Shown piece by piece: positions 1 to 8,509 of a stretch of 64,000 nucleotides of DNA; within the stretch, counting starts at the first letter, position 1, and each line of letters starts with the position of its first letter. Made by a program: the position numbers and the translations under genes. Below the pieces are notes generated by a model. The model did not search any database, had not been told where the DNA came from, and saw nothing but the letters and a program-made list of their open reading frames with translations. Origin of the DNA: Alphaproteobacteria bacterium (lineage in GTDB: Bacteria > Pseudomonadota > Alphaproteobacteria > Oceanibaculales > Oceanibaculaceae); assembly GCA_018823745.1 (NCBI GenBank), contig JAHJHR010000004.1, positions 1-64,000 on the forward strand, read 5' to 3'.

Positions 1-13
1 CATGACAACGCAC

Positions 14-34
14 CCCCGTCCCAAAAAGACGGGG
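14..34. terminator. small hairpin upstream of the tRNA
   Basis: A 7-bp perfect stem (14-20 with 28-34) encloses a CCAAAAA loop. There is no T-tract on either strand, so it may be only the end of an upstream transcript or a chance structure. Confidence 0.3.
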
Positions 35-62
35 CATACGCGTAACAGCACACACCCACAAT

Positions 63-140
<78 letters not shown>

Positions 141-143
141 AAT

Positions 144-175
144 AAAGCCCGCAATGTCATAGACTTGCGGGCTTT
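144..175 (+). terminator. Rho-independent terminator after tRNA-fMet
   Basis: An 11-bp perfect inverted repeat (AAAGCCCGCAA at 144-154, TTGCGGGCTTT at 165-175) has a 10-nt loop. The 3' arm ends in a short T run. It lies directly behind the tRNA and should end its transcript. Confidence 0.85.
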
Positions 176-299
176 GATGCGTCTGGGACAATCAGCGGCG
201 GAGCAAGCGGGTAAGCAGGAGGTAAGCAACAGAGCTTACCCAATTCGCAGGCGCCAGCGGGTTTCGTCGTTAGCCCCCGGCCGAAGGCAACAGTCGGGC

Positions 300-452
300 T
301 TGAAGCTGAGCCTCCATACCCGATACCAAAACTCCGCCGGTCAGCGCGTGCGTATCGTGCTGAACCTGAAGCGGGTGGCCTATGAGTATATGGCCGTATC
401 CTCGCTGGCGTCCGACGCCTACGGGAAGCTTAATCCCCAACGGCTGGTGTGA
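300..452 (+). pseudogene. N-terminal fragment of a zeta-class GST / maleylacetoacetate isomerase
   Basis: About 50 codons encode a recognisable start of a maleylacetoacetate isomerase-like glutathione transferase: a TRYQNSAGQRVRIVLNLK stretch followed by LNPQRLV. These match the family pattern of a beta-strand, an S-x-x-x-RVRIALNLK helix and the LNPQ motif. Intact family members are about 210-220 residues. Here the frame stops right after LNPQRLV and no C-terminal helical domain follows, so this is a truncated relic. Bases 176-300 and 453-600 around it hold nothing else I recognise. The family match is by motif memory, not a search. Confidence 0.6.
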
Positions 453-603
453 GCGCACTCACACCACGCGCGGCGGGCGGTTGATCTTTCATACTTCGGG
501 GCGCAGGGACAGTTTGAGCGCGACCTGATCAGGTGCCGCACGCACGCCGGCCTGGATGCCGCCATCGCCCGATTGCCCTTTAGGCGAAGAACCCGTGCTT
601 GCC

Positions 604-631
604 TTGCTCCGGACCACCCGAGTATTATGAT
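604..631 (+). promoter_or_regulatory. putative sigma70 promoter of lasso precursor A1
   Basis: TTGCTC (604-609) and TATGAT (626-631) are separated by 16 bp and lie about 40 bp upstream of the A1 start codon. An AAGAGAAAG stretch at 655-663 is the likely ribosome-binding site. The transcript would carry A1 and then kinase, sulfotransferase and B1. Confidence 0.5.
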
Positions 632-670
632 TAAATAGCAGTCATTGCAGAATAAAGAGAAAGCAAACAG

Positions 671-829
671 ATGAACTCGCGCGAATCCTCCGATCCGCTG
701 AATGCAGCGCCCGTTCCTGTCAAAAAAACCTGGATGGCCCCGGAAATCCGCGATCAGAGTATCAAGAGTCTCACCCAAGCCAAGTCCCTAAGCCCGTCTG
801 AATCGAGCCCCAACACCGGCCCGTCTTGA
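671..829 (+). CDS. lasso peptide precursor A1 (52 aa)
   Basis: A small gene encodes a leader with the motif TWMAPEI, equivalent to the YxxPxL recognition element bound by B1. The leader ends SLTQ, so Thr sits at the conserved -2 position. The predicted 16-residue core is AKSLSPSESSPNTGPS. Ala1 would form the macrolactam with Glu8, an 8-residue ring, leaving the tail SSPNTGPS. The last residue is Ser, the residue known to be phosphorylated by PadeK-type lasso kinases. The gene sits 53 bp upstream of such a kinase. The start ATG has an AAGAGAAAG element about 10 bp upstream. The motifs are directly visible; the processing site and ring are inferred from family rules. Confidence 0.85.
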   Translation: MNSRESSDPLNAAPVPVKKTWMAPEIRDQSIKSLTQAKSLSPSESSPNTGPS

Positions 830-882
830 CGCAGGTCTGTCCAGCGAACGCATTACAACGTTTTTAATACCAGAGACAGCCG

Positions 883-1785
883 TTGTTTCATTATCGCGTC
901 TGCGGTCTTTCCGTCGCGTCAGATTTCGCTCTTCCGGGAATGGTCGTCGCTACAGAGGGCGTGTCGCAGGCCGATGTGCGCGTCCGGTGCGGTGCGACTC
1001 CAGCGGAGCTGGGGGCGCCAAGACGTGTCGGGGCGACGTGGCAACTCGACGATACGGCATTTTTGTTCGATGTTCCGCAGATCGCTCGTTTCCTCGTCAC
1101 GGATGGAAGCGAGATCGTCATTGATCTGCACGAGACATCGACCAGCACCGACGCGGCGCCCTTTCTCCTCGGTACCGGCTTTGGCGTCCTGCTTCATCAA
1201 CGCGGACAGCTTGTTTTGCACGCAGCCACCGTTGCGTATCGGGGCAGGGGGGTGGCCTTGTGCGGCGTCACTGGTGCCGGAAAATCGACACTGGCAGCGG
1301 CACTTTGCCGGGCGGGCGGTGATTTCGTCGGCGACGATGTTGCCGCCATTCATTTCGATGAAGGCGGCGTGCCGACCATTCTGCCAGATGGACGTCAGCA
1401 TCGGCTCTGGATGGATGCCGTCGAACAGCTTGCTCTGACCGACCGTCTGGGACCGGCCGTTCGGCCCAGCATCCAGAAGTTTCACGTTGATCCGCCAAGG
1501 ATTGCGCCGCAAGGACCAACGCCGCTGACTGCGATCTTCATACTGAAGACAACGGATTCAACACGGTTGATCGAGCTGGAGCCAGCCGATGCTGCCGCGT
1601 TGCTGCGCGACGAGGTGTATCGCTCAAGGCCGGCCAGCCATCTGGGGCGCGACGCCGACCTGTTCCGGCAGATTGCCGGCTTGCTCGGCCGGGTGCGGGT
1701 CTTTCTGTTCGACCGCGCCATGGGCTTCGACATGCTGGATGACACCGTCGCCGCCATACTGGCGACGGTGGACGAGGAGGCATGA
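883..1785 (+). CDS. HPr-kinase-like lasso peptide kinase K1
   Basis: This 300-residue protein is related to HPr kinase/phosphorylase and to the lasso-tail kinases of the PadeK/ThcoK type, which phosphorylate the C-terminal Ser of the precursor. Visible motifs are LHAATV around His113, the Walker A loop GVTGAGKST (128-136) and an acidic pair at Asp151-Asp152. No PTS genes are nearby, which argues against a carbon-catabolite role. The start is TTG at 883, because an in-frame TAA lies at 865-867 and no ATG or GTG follows it. The stop overlaps the sulfotransferase start by 4 bp (ATGA), so the two are translationally coupled. The substrate is presumably A1. Confidence 0.85.
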   Translation: MFHYRVCGLSVASDFALPGMVVATEGVSQADVRVRCGATPAELGAPRRVGATWQLDDTAFLFDVPQIARFLVTDGSEIVIDLHETSTSTDAAPFLLGTGFGVLLHQRGQLVLHAATVAYRGRGVALCGVTGAGKSTLAAALCRAGGDFVGDDVAAIHFDEGGVPTILPDGRQHRLWMDAVEQLALTDRLGPAVRPSIQKFHVDPPRIAPQGPTPLTAIFILKTTDSTRLIELEPADAAALLRDEVYRSRPASHLGRDADLFRQIAGLLGRVRVFLFDRAMGFDMLDDTVAAILATVDEEA

Positions 1786-2639
1786 TTCCGTCAGGAGGCA
1801 GGGTCGTCTGGCTCGCCTCCTACCCGAAATCGGGGAACACCTGGCTCCGCCTTCTGATCGCCAATTATCTTTTCGCTGACGCCGAGCCGCTCGCCATCAA
1901 CCGGATCGATCTGAACAGCCCCTATCCGATTATGAAGGATTTTCTGGAAGACGAGAGCCTCGTTGATCCGGATTATCTCAATCTCGACGAAGCAAATCTT
2001 CTCCGTGCCCGTGTTATGGAGGATTTTGTCCGGCGATGCGGCACGGTCAACTGCATCAAGGTCCACGACAAGCGCGATGTCTGCGTTGATGGGACACCTC
2101 TCCTTGGGCGCGGGGATGTGTGGTCGGCCCTGTACATAGTCCGTGATCCACGCGATGTGGCAGTCTCACTCGCGTTTCACAACAACATAACGTTCGATGG
2201 CGCTATCGCGAGGCTGAACAACCGGGCAAACACCATCGGTGGTTGGCGCCGAAAAGATCGCAACAGGCATGTGCCGCAACGGGTTGGCGATTGGAGCGCC
2301 CATGTTGCGAGCTGGATCGACCAATCCGACATTTCCGTCCATGTCTTGCGATACGAGGATTTGCGGGCAGATCCAGCCGAGGCTTTTGCTGCGGCGGTCG
2401 CCTTTGTTGGCTGGGAAGTCCAATCGGACCGGGTGGAGCGCGCCGTCCGCTTTGCCGATTTTAGCGAGTTGCAACGCCAGGAGACTCAATCCGGCTTTTT
2501 TGAACGACCGTCCAATTCGGCCGCACCCTTTTTCCGATCCGGCCGGGTAGGGGGCTGGACCGAAGTTCTGACCGCGGCGCAGGTTGACGCGATCACTGTC
2601 GCGCACCGCCCAATGATGGAACGCTTCGGATATCTGTGA
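1782..2639 (+). CDS. PAPS-dependent sulfotransferase ST1
   Basis: A cytosolic sulfotransferase-fold protein of 285 residues. The 5'-phosphosulfate loop YPKSGNTW is at 14-21, a KVHD segment with the likely catalytic His95 follows, and the 3'-phosphate site RDPRDVAVS is at 121-129. The family moves sulfate from PAPS to a hydroxyl or amine. It is coupled to K1 by an ATGA overlap and followed by B1, the same order as in the other two cassettes. The target is therefore inferred to be the lasso peptide, probably a Ser, Thr or hydroxylated side chain. A polysaccharide target cannot be excluded because an EPS locus begins nearby. Confidence 0.85.
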   Translation: MIPSGGRVVWLASYPKSGNTWLRLLIANYLFADAEPLAINRIDLNSPYPIMKDFLEDESLVDPDYLNLDEANLLRARVMEDFVRRCGTVNCIKVHDKRDVCVDGTPLLGRGDVWSALYIVRDPRDVAVSLAFHNNITFDGAIARLNNRANTIGGWRRKDRNRHVPQRVGDWSAHVASWIDQSDISVHVLRYEDLRADPAEAFAAAVAFVGWEVQSDRVERAVRFADFSELQRQETQSGFFERPSNSAAPFFRSGRVGGWTEVLTAAQVDAITVAHRPMMERFGYL

Positions 2640-2711
2640 TAGCGATGCCGAAGAAAGAGGACCACCGTGCGGCGTGCCTCCTGAATGCTGTTATGACACT
2701 CGGAGATATAC

Positions 2712-3011
2712 ATGGGCAACCCGATGGGGGCTTGCGAAACCGTTCGCCGCGCCGACGATCTGTTGACCGCCGATATCGACGGTGAACTGCTGATGATGAG
2801 CGTCGAGCAGGGCCGTTACTTCAACCTGAACGCTGTCGGTTCCCGTATTTGGGAACTGCTTGCGGTGCCGATGACGGTCGATGGGCTGGTGGACACGCTG
2901 ACCGCAGAATATGACGTCTCTTCTGCCGACGCCCGGCAGGAGGTCGAACGGTTTCTGGGCGCCTTGCGCGAACGCGGTCTGCTTGTCACAGCGCCTGCGG
3001 CGGCACCGTAA
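2712..3011 (+). CDS. PqqD-family lasso leader-binding protein B1-1
   Basis: This 99-residue PqqD-like protein is the RiPP recognition element that binds the precursor leader and delivers it to the B2 protease in split lasso systems. The signature is a GRYFNLNAVGSRIWELL segment followed by a helical winged-helix half. A GGAGATATAC element sits just before the ATG. It lies 72 bp after ST1 and converges with cyclase C1, whose stop is 65 bp away. A short GCGGTG/CACCGC inverted repeat at 3041-3054 lies between the two and could be a weak bidirectional terminator. Confidence 0.85.
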   Translation: MGNPMGACETVRRADDLLTADIDGELLMMSVEQGRYFNLNAVGSRIWELLAVPMTVDGLVDTLTAEYDVSSADARQEVERFLGALRERGLLVTAPAAAP

Positions 3012-3076
3012 ATCCTGGCTCTGCCGTTGGCCGGCCATCTGCGGTGAACACCGCGGCATCGGCGGTGCCTGACACA

Positions 3077-4996
3077 TCAGTGATGCTGTTGCACATAGGC
3101 GATAAAGCGCAAAACGCGCGGCAGCATCAGTGAAAGCTTTTTCAAGGCCGGGCTGTCCCCCAACTCACCCGCGCGTCGCGAGATCTCCTCCGGCGCCGGC
3201 AAGGCGCGCAAGCGCTGTTCCAGAGCGTCCAGATTGAACAAGGCGTTGACCCGCGGGTGTTCGCGCAGGTCGGGCAGTCGACACAGCAGCGCGTCGCGTT
3301 GCAGGGCGACGACCAGGGAAGTCTCGGAAATAGGGATCTCCTTGACCCGGTTTTCAAGTATCTTGTTTGGCAGGATTCCGATCATGGCGTCGCGGTATAC
3401 CCGCCGCGAAACGCCACCGCGCAGGAACATCGTGCTTGGCAACGACAGCGCGAATTCGATCACCCGGCGGTCGAGCAGGGGAAAGGTTGCGGCAATGCCG
3501 GTCCGGGCGCCGGTCAGCGCCCAATGTTCGGGGCGCCGTTTTAAAACCTGGCTGCTCAGGAGACTAAGGTGGTTGGCGACGGCGTCGGGGGCCATCGGCG
3601 GCGGCGGCGGGGTGACACCATCCATCGCCTCATGGCGCAACAACCGTGTTAGGATCATCTGCGGGCTGTCCAGCACCCTGCTACGCAGGCGCCGGGCGAC
3701 GGTCTGAACCGCCTCGGGCAGCAGGTAGCTGAGCACGTCACCGCGCAGTGTCGCCGACATCGCACAGCCCATCGCAAGGGAGCGTGCCCGAATCTCGCGC
3801 GCCAACATCCACCAGCGCCCGGCGAGCAGGGCTTCGGCCAGGGCGCCGCGACCGTTGAAGGATGCGCCCTGGTCGCCCCCCCACCCCGAAAAAAGCACAC
3901 CCGCGCCACGCGCCGCTGCATCTATGCAGACCCATGCGTCCGGGTCAGCCGGGTCGAACGGCAGAGGTTGATCGCAATCCATACGGGGCAGCAGGAAATC
4001 CAGCGGCGGGCCAATGCGCGCGGGTATGCTGACGATGTCTGGCTCCTGGTCCAGCACCGTTTGGGCGAGTTTACCTTCGCCGTCTGGCGCATAGTCTCCG
4101 TGTTGCGTTGGAAGGAATGGGTAGGCGAGTAACGACCGCCCCGTCGCGCGCAACCCCCGCGCGGCGAGCACGGTGACGGAAGGGGAATCAAGCCCGCCGC
4201 TCAAATGAGTCGCCACCGGCCCCGTTGCCGGCAGACGGACGCGCACCGCCTGCGTGACCAGGGCGGCCATTTCCTCGGCGGCCTCTTCCGGGCGGCAATG
4301 GTTCTGGCCTGCGGTCGCCGGAGAGAGTTGCCAATGCTGCCCGCTCTTCCGCCGCCGCGCCGATACCGCCAGCCATGTTCCCGGTGCAAGCCGTTCAACG
4401 CCGCGAAACACCGAGCGGTCGTTTGGCGTTTCGCGCATCAACAACGTGCTCAGCAGGGCGGCTTCGTCCAGCTCCCGCGGGACGAGGCCGCTGGCGTGCA
4501 AGCCACGGGGCAGCGAGGCGAAGGCGAATATTCGACCCGGCTGGTCATTGATGAAGAGGGGCCGGACCCCCATGCCGTCACGGGCGCACAGCAGCGTCTG
4601 GTCGCGCGGATCCCAAGCGGCCAGGGCGAAGTCGCCGAAAATGCCACCAAGCCACCCGTCGCCCCCCCCGTCACCACCACGGCGTTCCAGCGCATGCAGC
4701 ACGGTGGCTTCGTCGGTTCTTCCATCGGCACCTTCGTAGAGCCGGGCGTCGGCCGCCAGCACCAGACCGCGCGCCCCGCGTGGCAAGTCGGTGGCAGGCG
4801 GGGCCACGCGCGGCGGGGCGCTGCCGGGCAGGCTGCCGGGTGCGAAATCAAGCGTGGCGAGCGCTATGGGCCCTTCGGCAAAACGCGCCACCGCCGGGGT
4901 CAGGCCCGGCTCGACCATGGCGGCGACCATGGCGGCAAGCCGTCCGACCTCGGCCGGTCGACCATCAAGATGCAGGAAGCCGCAGATTAGTCGCAT
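3077..4996 (-). CDS. lasso macrolactam synthetase C1 (asparagine-synthetase-like)
   Basis: This 639-residue homologue of McjC and asparagine synthetase B adenylates the acceptor Glu or Asp side chain so the new N-terminus can close the ring. The N-terminal half is a glutaminase-like fold without the Cys2 nucleophile (it begins MRLICGF). The synthetase half carries the pyrophosphate loop SGGLDS at 266-271. The start was chosen at 4996 because C3 begins with the same MRLICG; the adjacent ATG at 4999 is equally possible, and a longer upstream frame is not real. It is convergent with the K1-ST1-B1 operon and upstream of the oxygenase genes on the same strand. Confidence 0.85.
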   Translation of the reverse strand: MRLICGFLHLDGRPAEVGRLAAMVAAMVEPGLTPAVARFAEGPIALATLDFAPGSLPGSAPPRVAPPATDLPRGARGLVLAADARLYEGADGRTDEATVLHALERRGGDGGGDGWLGGIFGDFALAAWDPRDQTLLCARDGMGVRPLFINDQPGRIFAFASLPRGLHASGLVPRELDEAALLSTLLMRETPNDRSVFRGVERLAPGTWLAVSARRRKSGQHWQLSPATAGQNHCRPEEAAEEMAALVTQAVRVRLPATGPVATHLSGGLDSPSVTVLAARGLRATGRSLLAYPFLPTQHGDYAPDGEGKLAQTVLDQEPDIVSIPARIGPPLDFLLPRMDCDQPLPFDPADPDAWVCIDAAARGAGVLFSGWGGDQGASFNGRGALAEALLAGRWWMLAREIRARSLAMGCAMSATLRGDVLSYLLPEAVQTVARRLRSRVLDSPQMILTRLLRHEAMDGVTPPPPPMAPDAVANHLSLLSSQVLKRRPEHWALTGARTGIAATFPLLDRRVIEFALSLPSTMFLRGGVSRRVYRDAMIGILPNKILENRVKEIPISETSLVVALQRDALLCRLPDLREHPRVNALFNLDALEQRLRALPAPEEISRRAGELGDSPALKKLSLMLPRVLRFIAYVQQHH

Positions 4997-5030
4997 CATT
5001 CGTTTCCGTGATGGGGGCGTAGCCGAATGG

Positions 5031-5870
5031 TCAATCAAGCGGCCCGTCAAAGGCGATGTCGACGTAATGCAGCAGCAGCACCCAACTGTGCTGATCTGGC
5101 GGCAGGGTCGGCCGTCCATGCAAGATGTCACTGCCATGGAACAGGATGCCGCCGCCAATCGTCTGGAAGCACTCGACCGGTGCAGCGTCCGGATCAAGAT
5201 GGAGCTGAACAGGCCAAGGCGACCGTCCATCCGGCGGTAGCGGCTGGTGGTCGATCTGCAAAGACAGTGTGTACCGGCATTGTGGCCGGTCGCGATGCCG
5301 GGGCAGGTCTGTTCCGCCGCAATAAAGCGAGGCGTAAGCGTAGCTGTTCTTGATCGGGTTGCCGACGATCCGCTCTACCGTTTCGCGCAATGCGTTCAGC
5401 GCCACACGTCCGGCCGGGTCGTTATGGGCGCGATGGCGGTTGGCCTGACGGTCGCCATGCGTCAGCTTTCCCGCCGGCACCGATGTCCGGTAATGGTCTG
5501 TCAGGATCCGCGTCGCGTCGGGCGTGACCAGCTGGGGGAGCACGATGAAGCCATGCCGGAGATAGGTGTCACGCGCCACGGTGATGTCGGGCGATGCGAA
5601 AGGCTCGGCGCACTCCTGCGGCAATAAGATCAGGCCGGTCTGCCAAAGGGGCATGGCCTCAACCGCAGACAAGCGCCCGCCGCCCGCCGTATCGCCGTTC
5701 AAAAGGCGTAGCGCGGCATCAAATCCTGGCGTCTCGCCCCGGGTCAGCCGTCCCTGGACGAAGCCGCGCGTCCGCGAATAGGTGGCGACATCGATATGTT
5801 CCGCAACGCCGGATTCGGTGTGGATCACCGCGTCGGCGAGGGGATTGGCCACATAGGCGGGCGGAATCAT
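5031..5870 (-). CDS. 2-oxoglutarate/Fe(II) oxygenase-like protein 1
   Basis: A 279-residue protein. The C-terminal half has the double-stranded beta-helix iron triad: His192-x-Asp194 in LPRHRDRPQC and distal His251 in GSDILHGR. The N-terminal about 100 residues are a separate, unrecognised segment. The family hydroxylates carbon centres using 2-oxoglutarate and oxygen. It overlaps the upstream oxygenase gene by 4 bp (ATGA) and lies 34 bp from C1, so it is probably co-transcribed with the cyclase. Inferred role: hydroxylation of a lasso core residue. A longer frame reaching 6020 is an artefact of the overlap. Confidence 0.75.
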   Translation of the reverse strand: MIPPAYVANPLADAVIHTESGVAEHIDVATYSRTRGFVQGRLTRGETPGFDAALRLLNGDTAGGGRLSAVEAMPLWQTGLILLPQECAEPFASPDITVARDTYLRHGFIVLPQLVTPDATRILTDHYRTSVPAGKLTHGDRQANRHRAHNDPAGRVALNALRETVERIVGNPIKNSYAYASLYCGGTDLPRHRDRPQCRYTLSLQIDHQPLPPDGRSPWPVQLHLDPDAAPVECFQTIGGGILFHGSDILHGRPTLPPDQHSWVLLLHYVDIAFDGPLD

Positions 5871-6496
5871 GGTGTGCGTTGGCTCCGATACCAGCAGTTG
5901 ATGGCAAACCGCTGGTCCATGAATGCGCCGGATGGGCACGAGATGGGCCGCACCTCGTGTGGCGCCCAGGACGGGAACAGCAACAGCATGTCCTGTTCCG
6001 GCATGATGTCCAGGAAACACCCGCCCTCTTCAAGCGGCAGGATGGAGTGCAGCCGCAACTCGCCGCCGCTATAATTTTGTGGTTCGGCATGGAAATACAG
6101 CACGCTGGTCAATGCCCGATCCGTCGCCCTGTCGGCGGCACCGGTCTGGGTGTCGATGTGCCGCCGGTAAAAGGCGCCGTCGCCATGGGCGACAATCTCC
6201 ATTTCCAACCTTCCCAGGTCGAAAGGTGACAGGCGCAGATCGGCAATCATCGGGTCCATGATCGCCAGAAACCGGGCTGCCAACGCGTCCCGCAATCCGC
6301 CCAAATCCCTCAGAAGCCAGGAGACGCGGATATCGGGATCGATCTTCCCGCTACTAATCTGGGTGGGTGTGAAGGCGTCCCGCTTGGCCTCGACGTGAGC
6401 CAGCAGGCGGGCAATCAGATCGGGTCCGAGAAAGTTGCGGCTTACCCGGTGGGGCGCTGGCTGCGCGAAAACGCGCGGGACTGGGCCTGTGCTCAT
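5867..6496 (-). CDS. 2-oxoglutarate/Fe(II) oxygenase 2 (prolyl 4-hydroxylase type)
   Basis: A 209-residue protein with a complete active site for the prolyl-4-hydroxylase superfamily: His113-x-Asp115 in YRRHIDTQ, distal His180 in SWAPHEVRP, and Arg196 in QRFAINCWY that should bind 2-oxoglutarate. The conserved YSGGELRLH strand is present. The start is ATG 6496; a TTG at 6514 in the same frame is an alternative, and neither has a clear ribosome-binding site. It is the middle gene of three oxygenases on this strand. A deleted copy of the same gene lies at 10958-11285, which ties this enzyme to the duplicated lasso modules. The three precursor cores are rich in Pro, Ser and Thr, so a core hydroxylation is plausible. 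Confidence 0.8.
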   Translation of the reverse strand: MSTGPVPRVFAQPAPHRVSRNFLGPDLIARLLAHVEAKRDAFTPTQISSGKIDPDIRVSWLLRDLGGLRDALAARFLAIMDPMIADLRLSPFDLGRLEMEIVAHGDGAFYRRHIDTQTGAADRATDRALTSVLYFHAEPQNYSGGELRLHSILPLEEGGCFLDIMPEQDMLLLFPSWAPHEVRPISCPSGAFMDQRFAINCWYRSQRTP

Positions 6497-6535
6497 GCTG
6501 CGATACTGGTACAATCTTTTAAGGGCATGGTGGGG

Positions 6536-7720
6536 TTAGGATGCCCGCGCTTGGTCGCATGGTAAAACGTCGAGTGCCACACAAATTCGCTGCTCGCCCA
6601 CGCCGGTGGGTACCGTCCCATGCCCAAGGAACGAGGGGAAGATCAGCAGCGTCCCTTCCTGCGGCTCCATGTGCCAGCGTGGAAAATCGGGCAAGGATTC
6701 CTGGATGGCGGGCGGCCAGGGTCCGAAGACCAGCGCACCCGGCGACGCGCCCTGCGGAACGCGGACGTAATAGATGACGCTCAGCCAGCCCCGGGGATGG
6801 ATGTGCGTTTCTTCATGCCCGTCGTCCGAAAGGACCAGCGCCCAGCCCTGTAACCACGCCGTTTGCGGGCGATGGGCGAGCAACGGGTGCGGCGCGTCGA
6901 GACACTCCGCCAGATAATGATCGACCTGTCGGCGAACGATGGCGAGCAGGTTGCGGATTGCCGGATGCTCGACGCTGGCCAGCTCCTCAAGGCGCAGATT
7001 GTGCCCGCGTGTTGGCCGGATATCCGGCGACGGGGCAAGTGCCGGATGAGCCAGGATTGCCTGGGCCAGTTCCTGGTTGTCGACCAGCCCGGAATTCAGT
7101 TCGATCCGGCGACACAGACGCTCCGGGTTGATCAGGCTCTGGACATCCGCCGTCCGCCCGGCCAGGGAGAGCGCGGCCGACAGATAGGCGAGGTGGATGG
7201 TTGAAGCGATCCCGCCATCGATGGAGCGTTGGCATAGAGTGATCAAGCTTTCGGCGGCACCGCGCGTCAGGCAATCCCTCGCAAAGGCGTCCAGTACCGT
7301 GCTGTCGCTCGGATCCTCGTCCAGAGCCTCCGACGCCGCCGCTCGGGCCTCGTCGATCCGGTTCAGGGCGTAAAGGGCCAGAACCCTTTGTCGGTGCGCC
7401 TCCGGCGTGGTCCCCGCCACCGCTGGGTCCAGCGCCCGCAACGCCAGCTCTGGCTGATTACAGGCGATGGCCGCCTGTGCCAGTTCGCACGCGAGCGGGG
7501 GCGTCAGCTTGCCCTCTTCTGCAAGTGGCGACAGAAGGTCACGGATTTCCGTCCATAGCTGACCGTCTCGGAGGGCGACCACAAGGTCGCGCATCAGATC
7601 CGGTCGGTCGGGGCGTGAAGTGACGGCAGCGCGCAGCAGCGGCAGGAAGGATCGGGCGGGCGGTTCTGGAATGGGCTGGTCCATCCGCCAGGCGATCTGT
7701 TGTCCGTCGGTTGGCATCAT
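6536..7720 (-). CDS. TPR protein with C-terminal 2OG-Fe(II) oxygenase domain (PF13759-like)
   Basis: A protein of 394 residues from ATG 7720. Residues 20-230 are alanine- and leucine-rich helical repeats of TPR type. Residues 280-390 form a 2OG-Fe(II)_Oxy_5-like domain with the family HIHP motif (His306 and His308), GWLSVIYYV, distal His367 in SFLGHGTV and Arg378. In this family a second His stands in the place of the usual Asp. Other starts at 7684, 7768 and 7822 are possible and none has a convincing ribosome-binding site. It leads a three-oxygenase run towards C1. The helical repeats could hold the peptide substrate, which is inference. Confidence 0.75.
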   Translation of the reverse strand: MMPTDGQQIAWRMDQPIPEPPARSFLPLLRAAVTSRPDRPDLMRDLVVALRDGQLWTEIRDLLSPLAEEGKLTPPLACELAQAAIACNQPELALRALDPAVAGTTPEAHRQRVLALYALNRIDEARAAASEALDEDPSDSTVLDAFARDCLTRGAAESLITLCQRSIDGGIASTIHLAYLSAALSLAGRTADVQSLINPERLCRRIELNSGLVDNQELAQAILAHPALAPSPDIRPTRGHNLRLEELASVEHPAIRNLLAIVRRQVDHYLAECLDAPHPLLAHRPQTAWLQGWALVLSDDGHEETHIHPRGWLSVIYYVRVPQGASPGALVFGPWPPAIQESLPDFPRWHMEPQEGTLLIFPSFLGHGTVPTGVGEQRICVALDVLPCDQARAS

Positions 7721-7962
7721 TCTGTCACACTGCTTAAGCTGGGGAGAGAATGGATCAACCGTCGCCATAGAGTAAAGCCAGATACGTTTCAGCGGACAAC
7801 ACGGTTCAGCCACGTCCATCAATGCGCACCAGTGTCAATCGGCATTGAAATTTGGCTCTGACTCAATTTTGATGAAATTCGGGATTCCTCTGGCATGGAT
7901 TTTCCAACAGTATCAGGATGATGCGAGCAGATTTCCCAGGTTCAATATTTGGCCTTTCTGGC

Positions 7963-8046
7963 ATGGCTATCAAGGACATCGCCGATGGGGATGGAGTGGT
8001 GCGCAGGCAGTTATATGCGCCACCGAGACTGATGGAAGGCACGTGA
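7963..8046 (+). other. 27-codon leader-like ORF ending on the B2-1 start
   Basis: Bases 7721-8045 hold no normal gene. A short frame here encodes 27 residues ending QLYAPPRLMEGT. YAPPRL fits the YxxPxL element of lasso leaders, and PPRL-x-E-G-T resembles leader sequences that continue into a T-x-core. Here the frame stops at once (TGA 8044-8046), sharing one base with the B2-1 ATG. It could be the stump of a lost precursor, a coupling ORF, or chance. An upstream in-frame ATG exists at 7921. No core sequence is present. Confidence 0.3.
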
Positions 8047-8501
8047 TGACTGCCCATGCTGCAAAACCTCCCAGCGCAAGCTGGCGGCAGCGTTGGTCAT
8101 GGCGCTTGCTGGTCATTGAGGCGGCGGTGATGTTGTCGATTGCGGCACTTTGCCTGCGCTTGCTGCCCTTCCGGCATGTCGTCCGCCTGCTTATCGGCCG
8201 ACCGGCAATAGGGGGGGCTCCTGCTGAGGCTGCCGGGCCGGTTTCGGGGGCTATCTGGCGCGTCAGCCGGGCGGTTGGACGAGCGGCCGCTCTCTTGCCC
8301 TTTCCTGTTCTGTGCCTGCCCCAGGCAATTGCCGCCAAAGCCCTGCTGGGACGTCGCGGCTATGGCGCCAGCCTGCATTTGTCCGCTCGGCTGGGGGGCG
8401 ACACCGAACCGGCGGCCCATGCCTGGCTGATCTGGGAAGGCCGGCCAGTCATTGGCGGCGGTATGCCAGCAGGACAGGCGGAAATCGCCCGTTTCCGCTG
8501 A
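8046..8501 (+). CDS. lasso leader peptidase B2-1 (McjB C-terminal-domain type)
   Basis: A 151-residue transglutaminase-fold cysteine protease that removes the leader before cyclisation. It has an N-terminal membrane-like helix (about 20-50), the catalytic Cys90 in PFPVLCLPQA, and His125 in AAHAWLIWEGRPVIGGG. A GGAAGG element 6 bp upstream fixes the ATG at 8046; the open frame running from 7845 lacks such support. Its 3' end is almost identical in protein terms to the decayed copy at 17484-17696 and clearly differs from B2-2, so two B2 subtypes occur in the locus. It converges with cyclase C2. Confidence 0.85.
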   Translation: MTAHAAKPPSASWRQRWSWRLLVIEAAVMLSIAALCLRLLPFRHVVRLLIGRPAIGGAPAEAAGPVSGAIWRVSRAVGRAAALLPFPVLCLPQAIAAKALLGRRGYGASLHLSARLGGDTEPAAHAWLIWEGRPVIGGGMPAGQAEIARFR

Positions 8502-8509
8502 GGCCCGCC

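Noticed and set aside
883-1785. PTS HPr kinase for carbon catabolite control
   Set aside because: No HPr or PTS genes lie near, the gene is in a lasso operon, and two paralogues share that context.
2712-3011. PQQ biosynthesis (PqqD)
   Set aside because: No PqqA, PqqB, PqqC or PqqE is present; all three PqqD-like genes stand with lasso tailoring genes.
4997-5230. N-terminal extension of cyclase C1 to 5230
   Set aside because: The extra residues cover the 3' end of the neighbouring oxygenase gene, and C3 starts at the equivalent MRLICG.
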